Shown: positions 33,801-41,148 of the stretch, in pieces
Numbering within the stretch: the first letter of the stretch is position 1
Layout: each line of letters opens with the position of its first letter
DNA from: an uncultured Acetatifactor sp.
Lineage (GTDB): Bacteria > Bacillota > Clostridia > Lachnospirales > Lachnospiraceae
DNA length: 64,000 bases
Direction: 5' to 3'
Assembly (NCBI GenBank): GCA_910583845.1
Contig: CAJUAB010000011.1
Coordinates: forward strand, 1 to 64,000
Made by a program: the position numbers and the translations under genes
Notes under the pieces: generated by a model
What the model was told of the DNA's origin: nothing
The model's input: the letters and a program-made list of their open reading frames with translations, nothing else
The model's database searches: none

Positions 33801-35636
33801 CATGAGCTGTATGGGAAAGATTTGCCCGGGATCGTGAAGGATCGCCTGGAAAAGGAGCTGCATTCCATCATCACCAACGGCTTCGCGGTGATGTATATCA
33901 TCGCCCAGAAGCTGGTGTGGAAATCCGTGGAGGACGGTTATCTGGTGGGCTCCCGGGGCTCGGTGGGGTCCTCTCTGGTGGCCTTTATGGCGGGAATTAC
34001 GGAGGTGAACTCCTTAAGCGCCCACTATCGCTGCGGCAAGTGTTTTTACTATGATTTTGATTCCCCGGAGGTGAAGGCTTTCGCCGGTAACGCCGGATGC
34101 GATATGCCGGACAGGATCTGCCCGGTGTGCGGAGAGCCTCTGATCAAGGATGGCTTTGACATTCCCTTTGAGACCTTCCTGGGTTTCAAAGGGGACAAGG
34201 AGCCGGATATCGACCTGAATTTTTCGGGAGAATACCAGTCCAAGGCCCATAAATATACGGAAGTGATCTTTGGCGCGGGCCAGACCTTCCGGGCGGGCAC
34301 CATCGGTACCCTGGCGGACAAGACGGCTTTCGGCTATGTGAAGAACTATTTCGAGGAGAGGGGAAAACACAAGCGCACCTGCGAGATCAATCGGATCACG
34401 GTGGGCTGTACCGGCATCCGCAGAAGTACCGGGCAGCATCCGGGAGGCATTATCGTGCTGCCCATGGGCCAGGATATCAACTCCTTTACCCCGGTACAGC
34501 ATCCCGCCAACGATATGACCACGGACATTATCACCACTCATTTTGACTACCATTCTATTGACCACAACCTGCTTAAGCTGGACATTCTGGGACATGATGA
34601 TCCCACCATGATCCGTATGCTGCAGGATCTGACGGGGATCGATCCTACCAGAATCCCCCTGGACGACAAGGGGGTTATGAGTCTGTTTCAGAACACTGAC
34701 GCTCTGGGCATCACCCCGGAGCAGATCAGCGGCTGCCCGGTGGGTTCCCTGGGCATCCCGGAGTTTGGCACGGAGTTTGTGATTCAGATGCTGCTGGACA
34801 CCAAACCGCAACAGTTCTCCGACCTGATCCGGATCTCCGGCCTGGGCCACGGCACGGATGTGTGGCTGGGCAATGCCCAGACGCTGATTCTGGAGGGCAA
34901 GGCAACGATTTCCACCGCCATCTGCTGCCGTGACGATATCATGATCTACCTTATCAATCAGGGGGTGGAGAGCTCTCTGTCCTTCACCATTATGGAGAGT
35001 GTGCGTAAGGGAAAGGGCCTGAAAGACGAGTGGATTGACGCCATGACGGAGAAGGGGGTGCCGGACTGGTACATCTGGTCCTGCAAGAAGATCAAGTACA
35101 TGTTTCCCAAGGCCCACGCGGCGGCCTATGTGATGATGGCCTGGCGGATCGCCTATTGTAAGATCAATTATCCGCTGGCCTACTATGCGGCGTTTTTCAG
35201 TATACGGGCCAAGGCCTTTTCCTATGAACTCATGTGTCAGGGGCAAAAACACCTGGAGAACATTATGGCGGACTATCAGAAGCGCTCGGACTCCCTCTCC
35301 AACAAAGAAGAATTGGCCTACGGAGATATGAAGATCGTGCAGGAGATGTACGCCAGGGGCTTTGACTTCATGCCCATTGACATTTTCCGGGCTCAGTCAC
35401 GCTCTTTCCAGATTGTGGACGGCAGGCTGATGCCCTCCCTGAACAGCATCGACGGCCTGGGGGAGAAAGCGGCGGATGCCATTGTGGAGGCGGCCAAGGA
35501 CGGCCCGTTTTTGTCCAGGGACGATTTCCGGGAGCGGTGTAAAGTATCCAAGACCATCGTGGAGCTTATGTCGGATCTGGGATTGCTGGGCAGTCTGCCG
35601 GAGTCCAATCAGATCAGTCTGTTTGATTTTGTGTAG
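30870..35636 (+). CDS. polC: DNA polymerase III alpha subunit, PolC type
   Basis: The 1588-residue Gram-positive replicase. In order: an N-terminal domain (1-210); a Gly/Ala/Ser-rich linker (about 215-330); an OB fold (GEVVIRGKILSVDKREIKNE); the PHP domain starting at HCHTKMSDMDG, split by the DEDDh proofreading exonuclease (VVFDIETTGF to AVDDAEATAH); PHP resumes; then the polymerase with a zinc-type CGKC/CPVCG pair, the catalytic PDIDLNFSGEY and the tau-binding tail. All key motifs look intact. ATG 30870 is preceded by CAGGCAGGGGG; the frame is open to 30663 but that part overlaps ispG. The linker is longer and simpler than in the B. subtilis enzyme. Confidence 0.96.
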   Translation: MAKPFFEVFPTLQLKGKVRDILEQTGVDKISATKRKDFLRIYLRSSRLIMKEDIWAAEREIKRQLFPGANLTVKIYEKFELSSQYTPEKLMDVYRDSILEELREYNHIDYNSFRTAQLSYPDAGQMTLTLEDSVLAHSREEEFTQVLQKILVERCGFDLALRVEYREAQTGKYAQEDEQKIRLQVAEISRRAGRREATEDFMQADVPPTLDVAAGQSQTSGAGHTGGSRTGAGVSGAGYGAAGAGMSGTVQEAAGSGISGGQAGSGAGASGAGRGGQTGSAGQTGTTAAGAGQSASGQRSRGGYGMKGDYPRGGYKRGDYNRGGAYGGSVKRSDNPDVIYGRDFEEEAMRIEDIIGEIGEVVIRGKILSVDKREIKNEKTIIIFDVTDFSDTMTVKMFARNDQVEEILEGVKAGAFVKIKGISMMDKFDHELTIGSLTGIKKATDFTTGRTDTAPHKRVELHCHTKMSDMDGVSEAKDIVKRAYKWGHRAIAITDHGVVQGFTDANHVWDDLWKAEKGRRKEAGEENPDKQDFFRIIYGVEAYLVDDLKEIVTGDRGQDLDADFVVFDIETTGFSPVNNRIIEIGAVKVERGEITERFSSFVNPDVPIPFEIEKLTGINDGMVMEAPMIDEVLPRFLEFCEGCVLVAHNAGFDMSFIMENCRRLGYGDQFTYVDTVGIARILLPGQARHTLDAVAKTLGVSLENHHRAVDDAEATAHIFVKFIPRLRENGAEDLKQVNALGASSPDLVKRLPTYHAIILAKNDLGRINMYRLISESHTTYYSKRPRIPKSLILKYREGLILGSACEAGELYRALLEGKADAEIARVAGFYDYLEIQPEGNNRFMILSPKHPDIQSVEDIRNVNRRIVKLGEQLHKPVVATCDVHFLDPEDEIYRRIIMAGKGFEDADEQAPLYLHTTEEMLEEFAYLGAEKAREIVITNPNRIADMVETIAPVRPDKCPPVIPDSDKTLKKICYDKAHELYGKDLPGIVKDRLEKELHSIITNGFAVMYIIAQKLVWKSVEDGYLVGSRGSVGSSLVAFMAGITEVNSLSAHYRCGKCFYYDFDSPEVKAFAGNAGCDMPDRICPVCGEPLIKDGFDIPFETFLGFKGDKEPDIDLNFSGEYQSKAHKYTEVIFGAGQTFRAGTIGTLADKTAFGYVKNYFEERGKHKRTCEINRITVGCTGIRRSTGQHPGGIIVLPMGQDINSFTPVQHPANDMTTDIITTHFDYHSIDHNLLKLDILGHDDPTMIRMLQDLTGIDPTRIPLDDKGVMSLFQNTDALGITPEQISGCPVGSLGIPEFGTEFVIQMLLDTKPQQFSDLIRISGLGHGTDVWLGNAQTLILEGKATISTAICCRDDIMIYLINQGVESSLSFTIMESVRKGKGLKDEWIDAMTEKGVPDWYIWSCKKIKYMFPKAHAAAYVMMAWRIAYCKINYPLAYYAAFFSIRAKAFSYELMCQGQKHLENIMADYQKRSDSLSNKEELAYGDMKIVQEMYARGFDFMPIDIFRAQSRSFQIVDGRLMPSLNSIDGLGEKAADAIVEAAKDGPFLSRDDFRERCKVSKTIVELMSDLGLLGSLPESNQISLFDFV
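31510..31860 (+). other. Low-complexity Gly/Ala/Ser-rich coding stretch in polC
   Basis: This part of polC encodes about 115 residues dominated by Gly, Ala, Ser and Gln, with repeated S-G-A-G and A-G-x-G units, ending in an Arg-Gly-Gly-Tyr rich patch (RGGYGMKGDYPRGGYKRG). The DNA is GC-rich and near-repetitive. The segment lies between the N-terminal domain and the OB fold and is probably disordered. Confidence 0.85.
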
Positions 35637-35754
35637 CAAATGGTGTATACTGATTACAGATCAGGCCGGACTTGACGCCGCATGCTGCCGGCGGAGGCTG
35701 TCCGCGTTGAAAATGGGAAAATGATATCGTAATCTGAGAAGGGGAGGGTCTTAC

Positions 35755-37344
35755 ATGGGGATTTATCTGAACCCGAAAAACGGGGGCTTTGCGGAGTCCA
35801 TCCGCTCGGAGATTTATGTGGATAAATCGGGCCTGATCGCCTACACGAACAAATGTTTAAACACAAAGGAAAAATATATCTGTGTAAGCAGGCCCCGGCG
35901 TTTTGGAAAGTCCATGGCGCTGGAAATGCTGGCGGCCTATTACAGTCTTGGATGCGATTCAAGGGAATTGTTTGCCGGACTGAAAATAGAAAAAGACGGG
36001 ACATTTGAGGAGCATCTGAATCAGTATGACGTGATTTATCTGAACATGCAACAGTTTTTAATCGGCGCGGGGACCCGGGATGTGACAGCATATCTGGAGC
36101 AGGAGGTTCTGGAGGAGCTTCTGGACCGGTATGGGTCATTCATAAAAAAACCGGATATCATGCTTGCGGACGCGCTCAGAAAAATCTATGCCGCGTCAGA
36201 TAAGCAGTTTATTTTTCTGATTGATGAGTGGGACTGTGTGATGCGGGAGCGGCAGGAGTCGGAAACTCTTCAGAGACAATATCTGGATTTTCTGCGCAAC
36301 CTGTTAAAGGATCAGCCCTATGTGGCGCTGGCCTATATGACGGGTATTCTTCCTGTCAAAAAATACGGACAGCATTCGGCCCTGAACATGTTTTGGGAGT
36401 TTTCCATGACGGATCAGAATGTTCTGGAAGAGTACACCGGTTTTACACAGGACGAGGTGCGAAGGTTATGTGAAAAGTACGGAATGGATTTTGCCCAGGC
36501 GGGCAATTGGTATGACGGGTATCGCTTCCGGCGTCTCAAACATGTTTACAACCCCAGGTCGGTAGTAGCGGCGATGAAAAGCGGTTACTGCTCCAATTTC
36601 TGGACGTCCACCGAGACCTATGAAGCGCTGAAAATCTATATGGATATGGATTATGACGGACTGCGCTCATCCATAGTGGGGATGCTTGGCGGTGAAACGG
36701 AAAAGATCAATACATCCAGCTTCCAGAACGATATGCGCAATCTCAGGACAAAGGACGATGTGCTGACGCTGCTGATTCATCTGGGATATCTGGGCTATGA
36801 CGCGGAGACAAAGGAAGCCTTTATCCCCAACCGGGAGATTATTGAGGAGTTTGAAAATGCCATGAGCGTGGGCGGGTGGCCGGAGGTCATGCAGATTTTG
36901 CGGGCGTCGGATAAGCTGCTGGAGGATACCCTGCGCTGTGACGCGGAAAGCGTTGCCCGGGGACTGGACCGGGCTCACACGGAGGTGGCCTCCATTCTGA
37001 CCTACAACGACGGGAACTCTCTTGGCTGTGCCATCGGCCTGGCTTATTACAGCGCGAGAAAGGATTACAGGATCATCCGGGAAATGCCCACGGGCCGGGG
37101 ATATGCGGATATGGTTTTCCTGCCCCTGCCCGCGTCCGGAAAACCTGCGCTTGTGATCGAACTGAAATATAATGAATCCGCTGACACCGCGCTGCGACAG
37201 ATCAGGGACCGGCGTTATACCCAGGCGCTGGAGGGCTATGCGGGGGAAATCCTTTTAATCGGGGTAGCCTATGACAAGAACAATAAGAACAAACCCCATA
37301 GCTGTGTAATTGAAAAGATGGTGTCAGGGGCCTGCTCATCCTGA
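35755..37344 (+). CDS. AAA-ATPase / PD-(D/E)XK nuclease-like protein, copy A
   Basis: A 529-residue member of the AAA-ATPase-like plus DUF1703 family, which is expanded in gut Firmicutes and Bacteroidetes. The N-terminal half has a P-loop variant RPRRFGKSM (about residues 46-54) and Walker B FLIDEWD (about 152-158). The C-terminal domain holds a PD-(D/E)XK-type core: GRGYADMVFLP (Asp about 452) and VIELKYN (Glu about 469, Lys about 471). A nuclease role is predicted from this core, but the biological role is unknown; mobile, defence and phase-variable roles have been guessed. GGGGAGGGTC precedes ATG 35755. Copy B begins 21 bases after its stop. Confidence 0.88.
   Translation: MGIYLNPKNGGFAESIRSEIYVDKSGLIAYTNKCLNTKEKYICVSRPRRFGKSMALEMLAAYYSLGCDSRELFAGLKIEKDGTFEEHLNQYDVIYLNMQQFLIGAGTRDVTAYLEQEVLEELLDRYGSFIKKPDIMLADALRKIYAASDKQFIFLIDEWDCVMRERQESETLQRQYLDFLRNLLKDQPYVALAYMTGILPVKKYGQHSALNMFWEFSMTDQNVLEEYTGFTQDEVRRLCEKYGMDFAQAGNWYDGYRFRRLKHVYNPRSVVAAMKSGYCSNFWTSTETYEALKIYMDMDYDGLRSSIVGMLGGETEKINTSSFQNDMRNLRTKDDVLTLLIHLGYLGYDAETKEAFIPNREIIEEFENAMSVGGWPEVMQILRASDKLLEDTLRCDAESVARGLDRAHTEVASILTYNDGNSLGCAIGLAYYSARKDYRIIREMPTGRGYADMVFLPLPASGKPALVIELKYNESADTALRQIRDRRYTQALEGYAGEILLIGVAYDKNNKNKPHSCVIEKMVSGACSS
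36731..37324 (+). repeat. Direct repeat, copy A (3' part of the first AAA/nuclease gene)
   Basis: This 594-base stretch matches 38341-38934 with only three mismatches; 36778-37307 is identical over 530 bases to 38388-38917. The offset is a constant 1610 bases, with no gaps. It covers the end of the middle domain and all of the nuclease-like domain. Confidence 0.97.
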
Positions 37345-37364
37345 ATATTGAAAGGAGGCGCTGC

Positions 37365-38978
37365 ATGGGAATCTATCTGAATCCGGGAAACGATGGCTTC
37401 AGGAGAGCAGTCCGCTCAGAGATTTATGTGGACAAAACGGGGCTGATTGCCTGGACAAACAAATATCTGGATACAGAGCAACAGTATATCTGCGTCAGCA
37501 GACCCAGGCGTTTCGGCAAATCCATGGCGCTTAATATGCTGGCGGCCTATTACAGCTGTGGCAGTGATTCAAGAGAACTTTTTACAGGGCGGAATATAGA
37601 AAGCGATCCCACTTATGAGGAATATCTGAACCGATATAACGTGATTTTTCTGAATATGCAGCAGTTTTTGATCCGGTCCAGGAAGCAGGCAGTAACAGCG
37701 TATCTGGAGCAGGCGGTCATCAGAGAACTTCGGGAAACATATGGGGAACTGTTTTCGGAGCAGGAAACGGTTCTTGCCGCCGCTTTGGAACAGATCTATG
37801 TAAAAACAGATCATAAGTTCATTTTTTTGATTGATGAGTGGGACTGCGTGATGCGGGAGCGGCAGGAATCGGAGGGCTTACAGAGACAGTACTTGGATTT
37901 TTTGCGCAACCTTCTAAAAGATCAGCCCTATGTGGCGTTGGCTTATATGACAGGCATTCTGCCTGTGAAAAAGTACGGACAGCATTCGGCGCTGAATATG
38001 TTCTGGGAATTTTCCATGATAGACCAGGGATTTTTTGAGGAATACACAGGTTTTACGGAGACGGAAGTCAAGGCGTTGTGCGGGAGGTACGCCATGGATG
38101 AAAGTGAGGCGGGCAGTTGGTATGACGGATACAGACTTGCCAGATTCCGCCATGTGTACAATCCCAAGTCCGTGGTAGAGGCCATGCATCAGCATAGATT
38201 CTCAAATTACTGGACTTCCACGGAGACCTATGACGCCTTGAAAATTTACATGGAGATGGACTTTGACGGACTGCGTTCGGATATTGTGGGCATGCTTGGC
38301 GGAGAGTATGTCAAAGTCAACACATCCGGTTTCCAGAATGATATGCGCAATTTCAGGACAAAGGACGATGTGCTGACGCTGCTGATCCATCTGGGATATC
38401 TGGGCTATGACGCGGAGACAAAGGAAGCCTTTATCCCCAACCGGGAGATTATTGAGGAGTTTGAAAATGCCATGAGCGTGGGCGGGTGGCCGGAGGTCAT
38501 GCAGATTTTGCGGGCGTCGGATAAGCTGCTGGAGGATACCCTGCGCTGTGACGCGGAAAGCGTTGCCCGGGGACTGGACCGGGCTCACACGGAGGTGGCC
38601 TCCATTCTGACCTACAACGACGGGAACTCTCTTGGCTGTGCCATCGGCCTGGCTTATTACAGCGCGAGAAAGGATTACAGGATCATCCGGGAAATGCCCA
38701 CGGGCCGGGGATATGCGGATATGGTTTTCCTGCCCCTGCCCGCGTCCGGAAAACCTGCGCTTGTGATCGAACTGAAATATAATGAATCCGCTGACACCGC
38801 GCTGCGACAGATCAGGGACCGGCGTTATACCCAGGCGCTGGAGGGCTATGCGGGGGAAATCCTTTTAATCGGGGTAGCCTATGACAAGAACAATAAGAAC
38901 AAACCCCATAGCTGTGTGATTGAAAAGATGGTGCCGGAGCAATACAGAGAAACAGGGAGGACAAAACAGGACAGATAG
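37365..38978 (+). CDS. AAA-ATPase / PD-(D/E)XK nuclease-like protein, copy B
   Basis: A 537-residue tandem paralogue of the preceding gene. The P-loop RPRRFGKSM, Walker B FLIDEWD, the GRGYADMVFLP Asp and the VIELKYN Glu/Lys are all kept, so both copies look functional. The N-terminal two thirds have diverged clearly from copy A (for example residues 60-150), whereas the last 195 residues are nearly identical. It carries a slightly longer basic tail (EQYRETGRTKQDR). GAAAGGAGGCGCTGC precedes ATG 37365. The arrangement points to an old duplication with recent gene conversion of the nuclease end. Confidence 0.88.
   Translation: MGIYLNPGNDGFRRAVRSEIYVDKTGLIAWTNKYLDTEQQYICVSRPRRFGKSMALNMLAAYYSCGSDSRELFTGRNIESDPTYEEYLNRYNVIFLNMQQFLIRSRKQAVTAYLEQAVIRELRETYGELFSEQETVLAAALEQIYVKTDHKFIFLIDEWDCVMRERQESEGLQRQYLDFLRNLLKDQPYVALAYMTGILPVKKYGQHSALNMFWEFSMIDQGFFEEYTGFTETEVKALCGRYAMDESEAGSWYDGYRLARFRHVYNPKSVVEAMHQHRFSNYWTSTETYDALKIYMEMDFDGLRSDIVGMLGGEYVKVNTSGFQNDMRNFRTKDDVLTLLIHLGYLGYDAETKEAFIPNREIIEEFENAMSVGGWPEVMQILRASDKLLEDTLRCDAESVARGLDRAHTEVASILTYNDGNSLGCAIGLAYYSARKDYRIIREMPTGRGYADMVFLPLPASGKPALVIELKYNESADTALRQIRDRRYTQALEGYAGEILLIGVAYDKNNKNKPHSCVIEKMVPEQYRETGRTKQDR
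38341..38934 (+). repeat. Direct repeat, copy B (3' part of the second AAA/nuclease gene)
   Basis: This is the partner of 36731-37324, identical except for three bases. Such identity could allow recombination between copies, deleting 1610 bases and leaving one hybrid gene. Confidence 0.97.
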
Positions 38979-39038
38979 ATAATCTTGACATACTGTCGTA
39001 TGAAAAAAATAGATTGGGGAACAGGAGGAAAATAGTGT

Positions 39039-39656
39039 ATGGGATTGTTCAAAAAAAAGAAAAGCAGTGAAAAAGCAACTTCGGATATGGCGGGGGGCAG
39101 GCCTGACCGGGAGTGGTGGCCGGATCTGACCGCCTACAGAAAGGCGATACTGTTGCATAACATCACTCTCAGCGAAGTGGACGCGCTCCTCAAAGAGTAC
39201 GCAGGTCTGTGGAAGGACGACAGCCAGGTGGTATGTGACTTTCTGTACACTTCCCTGCCGGATGACGAGGCATGGATCTACCTGGAGTTCCCGAATTTTG
39301 AGAATGCGCCTCACTATATAAATTTCTGGAATTATCAGGATCTGCTTGTCTGGCTCAGTCAGAAGACGGACCGGGAATTTTGTCTTGCCATTCCCCGGGA
39401 CCAGCATGCACCCCTGTTTCTGTCCACAATGGACCGGAATAATCCTCACGGTGATTCCTGTGTGGGAATCTATGCGGACCGGGATTTCTATTTTGAGATT
39501 CCGGCGAATCTGTTTGAGTGGGGGCCGGTACCCACATCCGCCTTCGATTATATGGGGTTTTTGCGGGATACATTTCAATTTGACACCCGCTGGATTCCCA
39601 AAGTATCACAGTGCAAATGGGAGAGAACCCGGATCACGCTCACCTATTCGGTATAG
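39039..39656 (+). CDS. Unknown 205-residue protein
   Basis: The product begins with a very basic stretch (GLFKKKKSSEKATSD), then a mixed alpha/beta body with REWWPDLTAYRKAILLHNIT, ASLPDDEAW-like and FWNYQDLLVWLSQKT segments, and a C-terminal Trp/Tyr-rich part (ISLFEWGPVPTSAFDYMGF-like). I do not recognise the family. It looks cytosolic. CAGGAGGAAAATAGTGT precedes ATG 39039; TTGACA at 38985-38990 may be a -35 but its -10 is weak (AATAGA). It opens a run of four small genes after the AAA/nuclease pair; size and composition would fit an immunity-type or accessory protein, which is only a guess. Confidence 0.6.
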   Translation: MGLFKKKKSSEKATSDMAGGRPDREWWPDLTAYRKAILLHNITLSEVDALLKEYAGLWKDDSQVVCDFLYTSLPDDEAWIYLEFPNFENAPHYINFWNYQDLLVWLSQKTDREFCLAIPRDQHAPLFLSTMDRNNPHGDSCVGIYADRDFYFEIPANLFEWGPVPTSAFDYMGFLRDTFQFDTRWIPKVSQCKWERTRITLTYSV

Positions 39657-39745
39657 CATTCCGTGTGGAAGCCGGGACTGACGAAAAGGGGCGCTATGAT
39701 GAATGCCGTGAAAAACCCGGCAGAGACAGAGGAGGCGTAAGATCA

Positions 39746-40396
39746 ATGAAAATTCCTGTAGATCCGCGCAGGCTGTATGAGGGCTGTGTGTTCGCGGCGA
39801 TTGTCCATGCAGTGACGGCGGGCGAATATCCGGAGCTGAATTATGAACATTCCTGGGACGGTTACAATTATTCCATGAATGATTCCCAGGGATGCAGGGC
39901 TACCATCACATTCCACCCGGAGTATATTGTGGCCGTGTTTCAGGAGTCATCGAAATGTGATTACAGAAGGGCGGCGGATGATTATCTGGCGGATATGCCG
40001 GAGGAAATTCTTGCGATTGCCCGGTCAGAAGCACTTATGTATGTGCTCCGAAACAGAGCGGGAGAGGATGTACCGGTCATAACCGCCGCATTTTGGGGAA
40101 CCTGGAATGAGCTGTGCAGCGGGCAGAGCTGGGAGGAGATCGTGGAGAATGGCGGACATATCATAGAACGCCAGCTGCTGGACCGGGCTGAGGCGTGGGT
40201 ACAGTGGGACGATTATTATGGAATGAACAACAGACAGATGGATCTGATTGCGTCTTTGTGTAAGCGGAAAATGGAAAACCACGGTGAGAAAATCTATCTG
40301 CTTGCCGAAGAGATGGACTCTCTATACGGTGATCAGGACGAATGTCTGGCAGCTTTGGAGGAACTGAACATTTTTCCCTATGCAGACACAGAGTGA
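39746..40396 (+). CDS. Unknown 216-residue protein
   Basis: A soluble acidic protein that I do not recognise. Residues 1-60 contain PVDPRRLYEGCVFAAIVHAV and a Tyr-rich turn (YEHSWDGYNYSMNDS); the middle has a Trp-rich helix (FWGTWNELCSGQSWEEIVEN) and the C-terminus is helical (MENHGEKIYLLAEEMDSLYG). No catalytic motif is evident. AGAGGAGGCGTAAGATCA supports ATG 39746. The next gene starts 19 bases after its stop, so the two are probably cotranscribed. Confidence 0.6.
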   Translation: MKIPVDPRRLYEGCVFAAIVHAVTAGEYPELNYEHSWDGYNYSMNDSQGCRATITFHPEYIVAVFQESSKCDYRRAADDYLADMPEEILAIARSEALMYVLRNRAGEDVPVITAAFWGTWNELCSGQSWEEIVENGGHIIERQLLDRAEAWVQWDDYYGMNNRQMDLIASLCKRKMENHGEKIYLLAEEMDSLYGDQDECLAALEELNIFPYADTE

Positions 40397-40415
40397 GGGC
40401 GGAAGGGGGATTCAT

Positions 40416-40742
40416 ATGAAAAAATTTGACGAAGCATACCCATTGCTTGACGAGATGTACAGAGACGGATATTTTCCTGATTTTCTGGTTGATAAAATAA
40501 AGGATTTGGTGCAGAATGTAATTGGACTGTTGGAAACCGGGGAGAAGGACCTGGATAGGATACAGGACGCGCTGGATGAAATGACCTTAGGCATTAATGA
40601 ATTACAGGATGAATTTGCAGAAAATGACAGCGAAATAGAGACGGTGGCCAGGGAGAGCATTGCCCAAACCGTAGATTATATTCTCAAATGGTTTGACATG
40701 GAAATTGATCTGGAGGATGCCATCGGCGCACGGGACTGGTAG
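40416..40742 (+). CDS. DUF5713 family protein
   Basis: The 108-residue protein fits the DUF5713 pattern: LLDEMYRDGYFPDFLVDKIK, a helix with GLLETGEKDLDRIQDALDEM, and the highly conserved ELQDEFAENDSEIETVARES followed by DYILKWF. The fold should be all-helical and cytosolic. The family has no known function and is common in Firmicutes. AAGGGGGATTCAT lies before ATG 40416; the open frame from 40380 overlaps the previous gene by 17 bases and is less likely. Confidence 0.8.
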   Translation: MKKFDEAYPLLDEMYRDGYFPDFLVDKIKDLVQNVIGLLETGEKDLDRIQDALDEMTLGINELQDEFAENDSEIETVARESIAQTVDYILKWFDMEIDLEDAIGARDW

Positions 40743-40761
40743 AATACAAGGGGGTTGGGGC

Positions 40762-41082
40762 GTGAAATGTCGGGAATGTGAGATGCAAATCCCGGATTTT
40801 ATCGGGAGAAAGATGGATTATCCTGAAATGAAGCGGTTTCTGGAACATGTGGACGCCTGTGCCAATTGCCGGGAGGAACTGGTGATCCAGTTTTTGATTC
40901 AGGAGGGTATGGCCCGCCTGGAAGACGGAGATGCCTTTGACTTGCAGCGGGAGCTGCAGGCGCATCTGGAGGAGGCACGGAGGCGCATCCGCATCTATGA
41001 GGGAGTACTGCAGGTGGGAACTCTGTTCGAGGTACTGACCATGGCGGGCGTGATGGGAATTGTGATCTGGATTCTACGGTAA
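40762..41082 (+). CDS. Small zinc-finger membrane protein, anti-sigma-like
   Basis: The 106-residue product has C-R-E-C at its start and the H-x3-C-x2-C pattern in FLEHVDACANCREEL (about residues 29-43), as in zf-HC2 anti-sigma factors. A helical middle leads to one C-terminal membrane helix (FEVLTMAGVMGIVIWIL). It may sense or hold a regulator at the membrane, but no sigma factor gene is adjacent. Start is GTG 40762 after AAGGGGGTTGGGGC; ATG 40783 is an alternative that would lose the first Cys pair. It precedes polA by 66 bases. Confidence 0.6.
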   Translation: MKCRECEMQIPDFIGRKMDYPEMKRFLEHVDACANCREELVIQFLIQEGMARLEDGDAFDLQRELQAHLEEARRRIRIYEGVLQVGTLFEVLTMAGVMGIVIWILR

Positions 41083-41148
41083 AGTTCACCGCGTGGCAGG
41101 AAAAGGGAAGATCGGAAAAAGACAATATAGAAATTTGAGGAAGAGCAG

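Noticed and set aside
35707..35735. TTGAAA-17-TAATCT as a promoter for the AAA/nuclease copy A gene
   Set aside because: The start point would fall inside the ribosome binding site, leaving too little leader for translation.
40380..40415. Longer start for the DUF5713 gene
   Set aside because: It would overlap the preceding gene and lacks homology; ATG 40416 has its own ribosome site.
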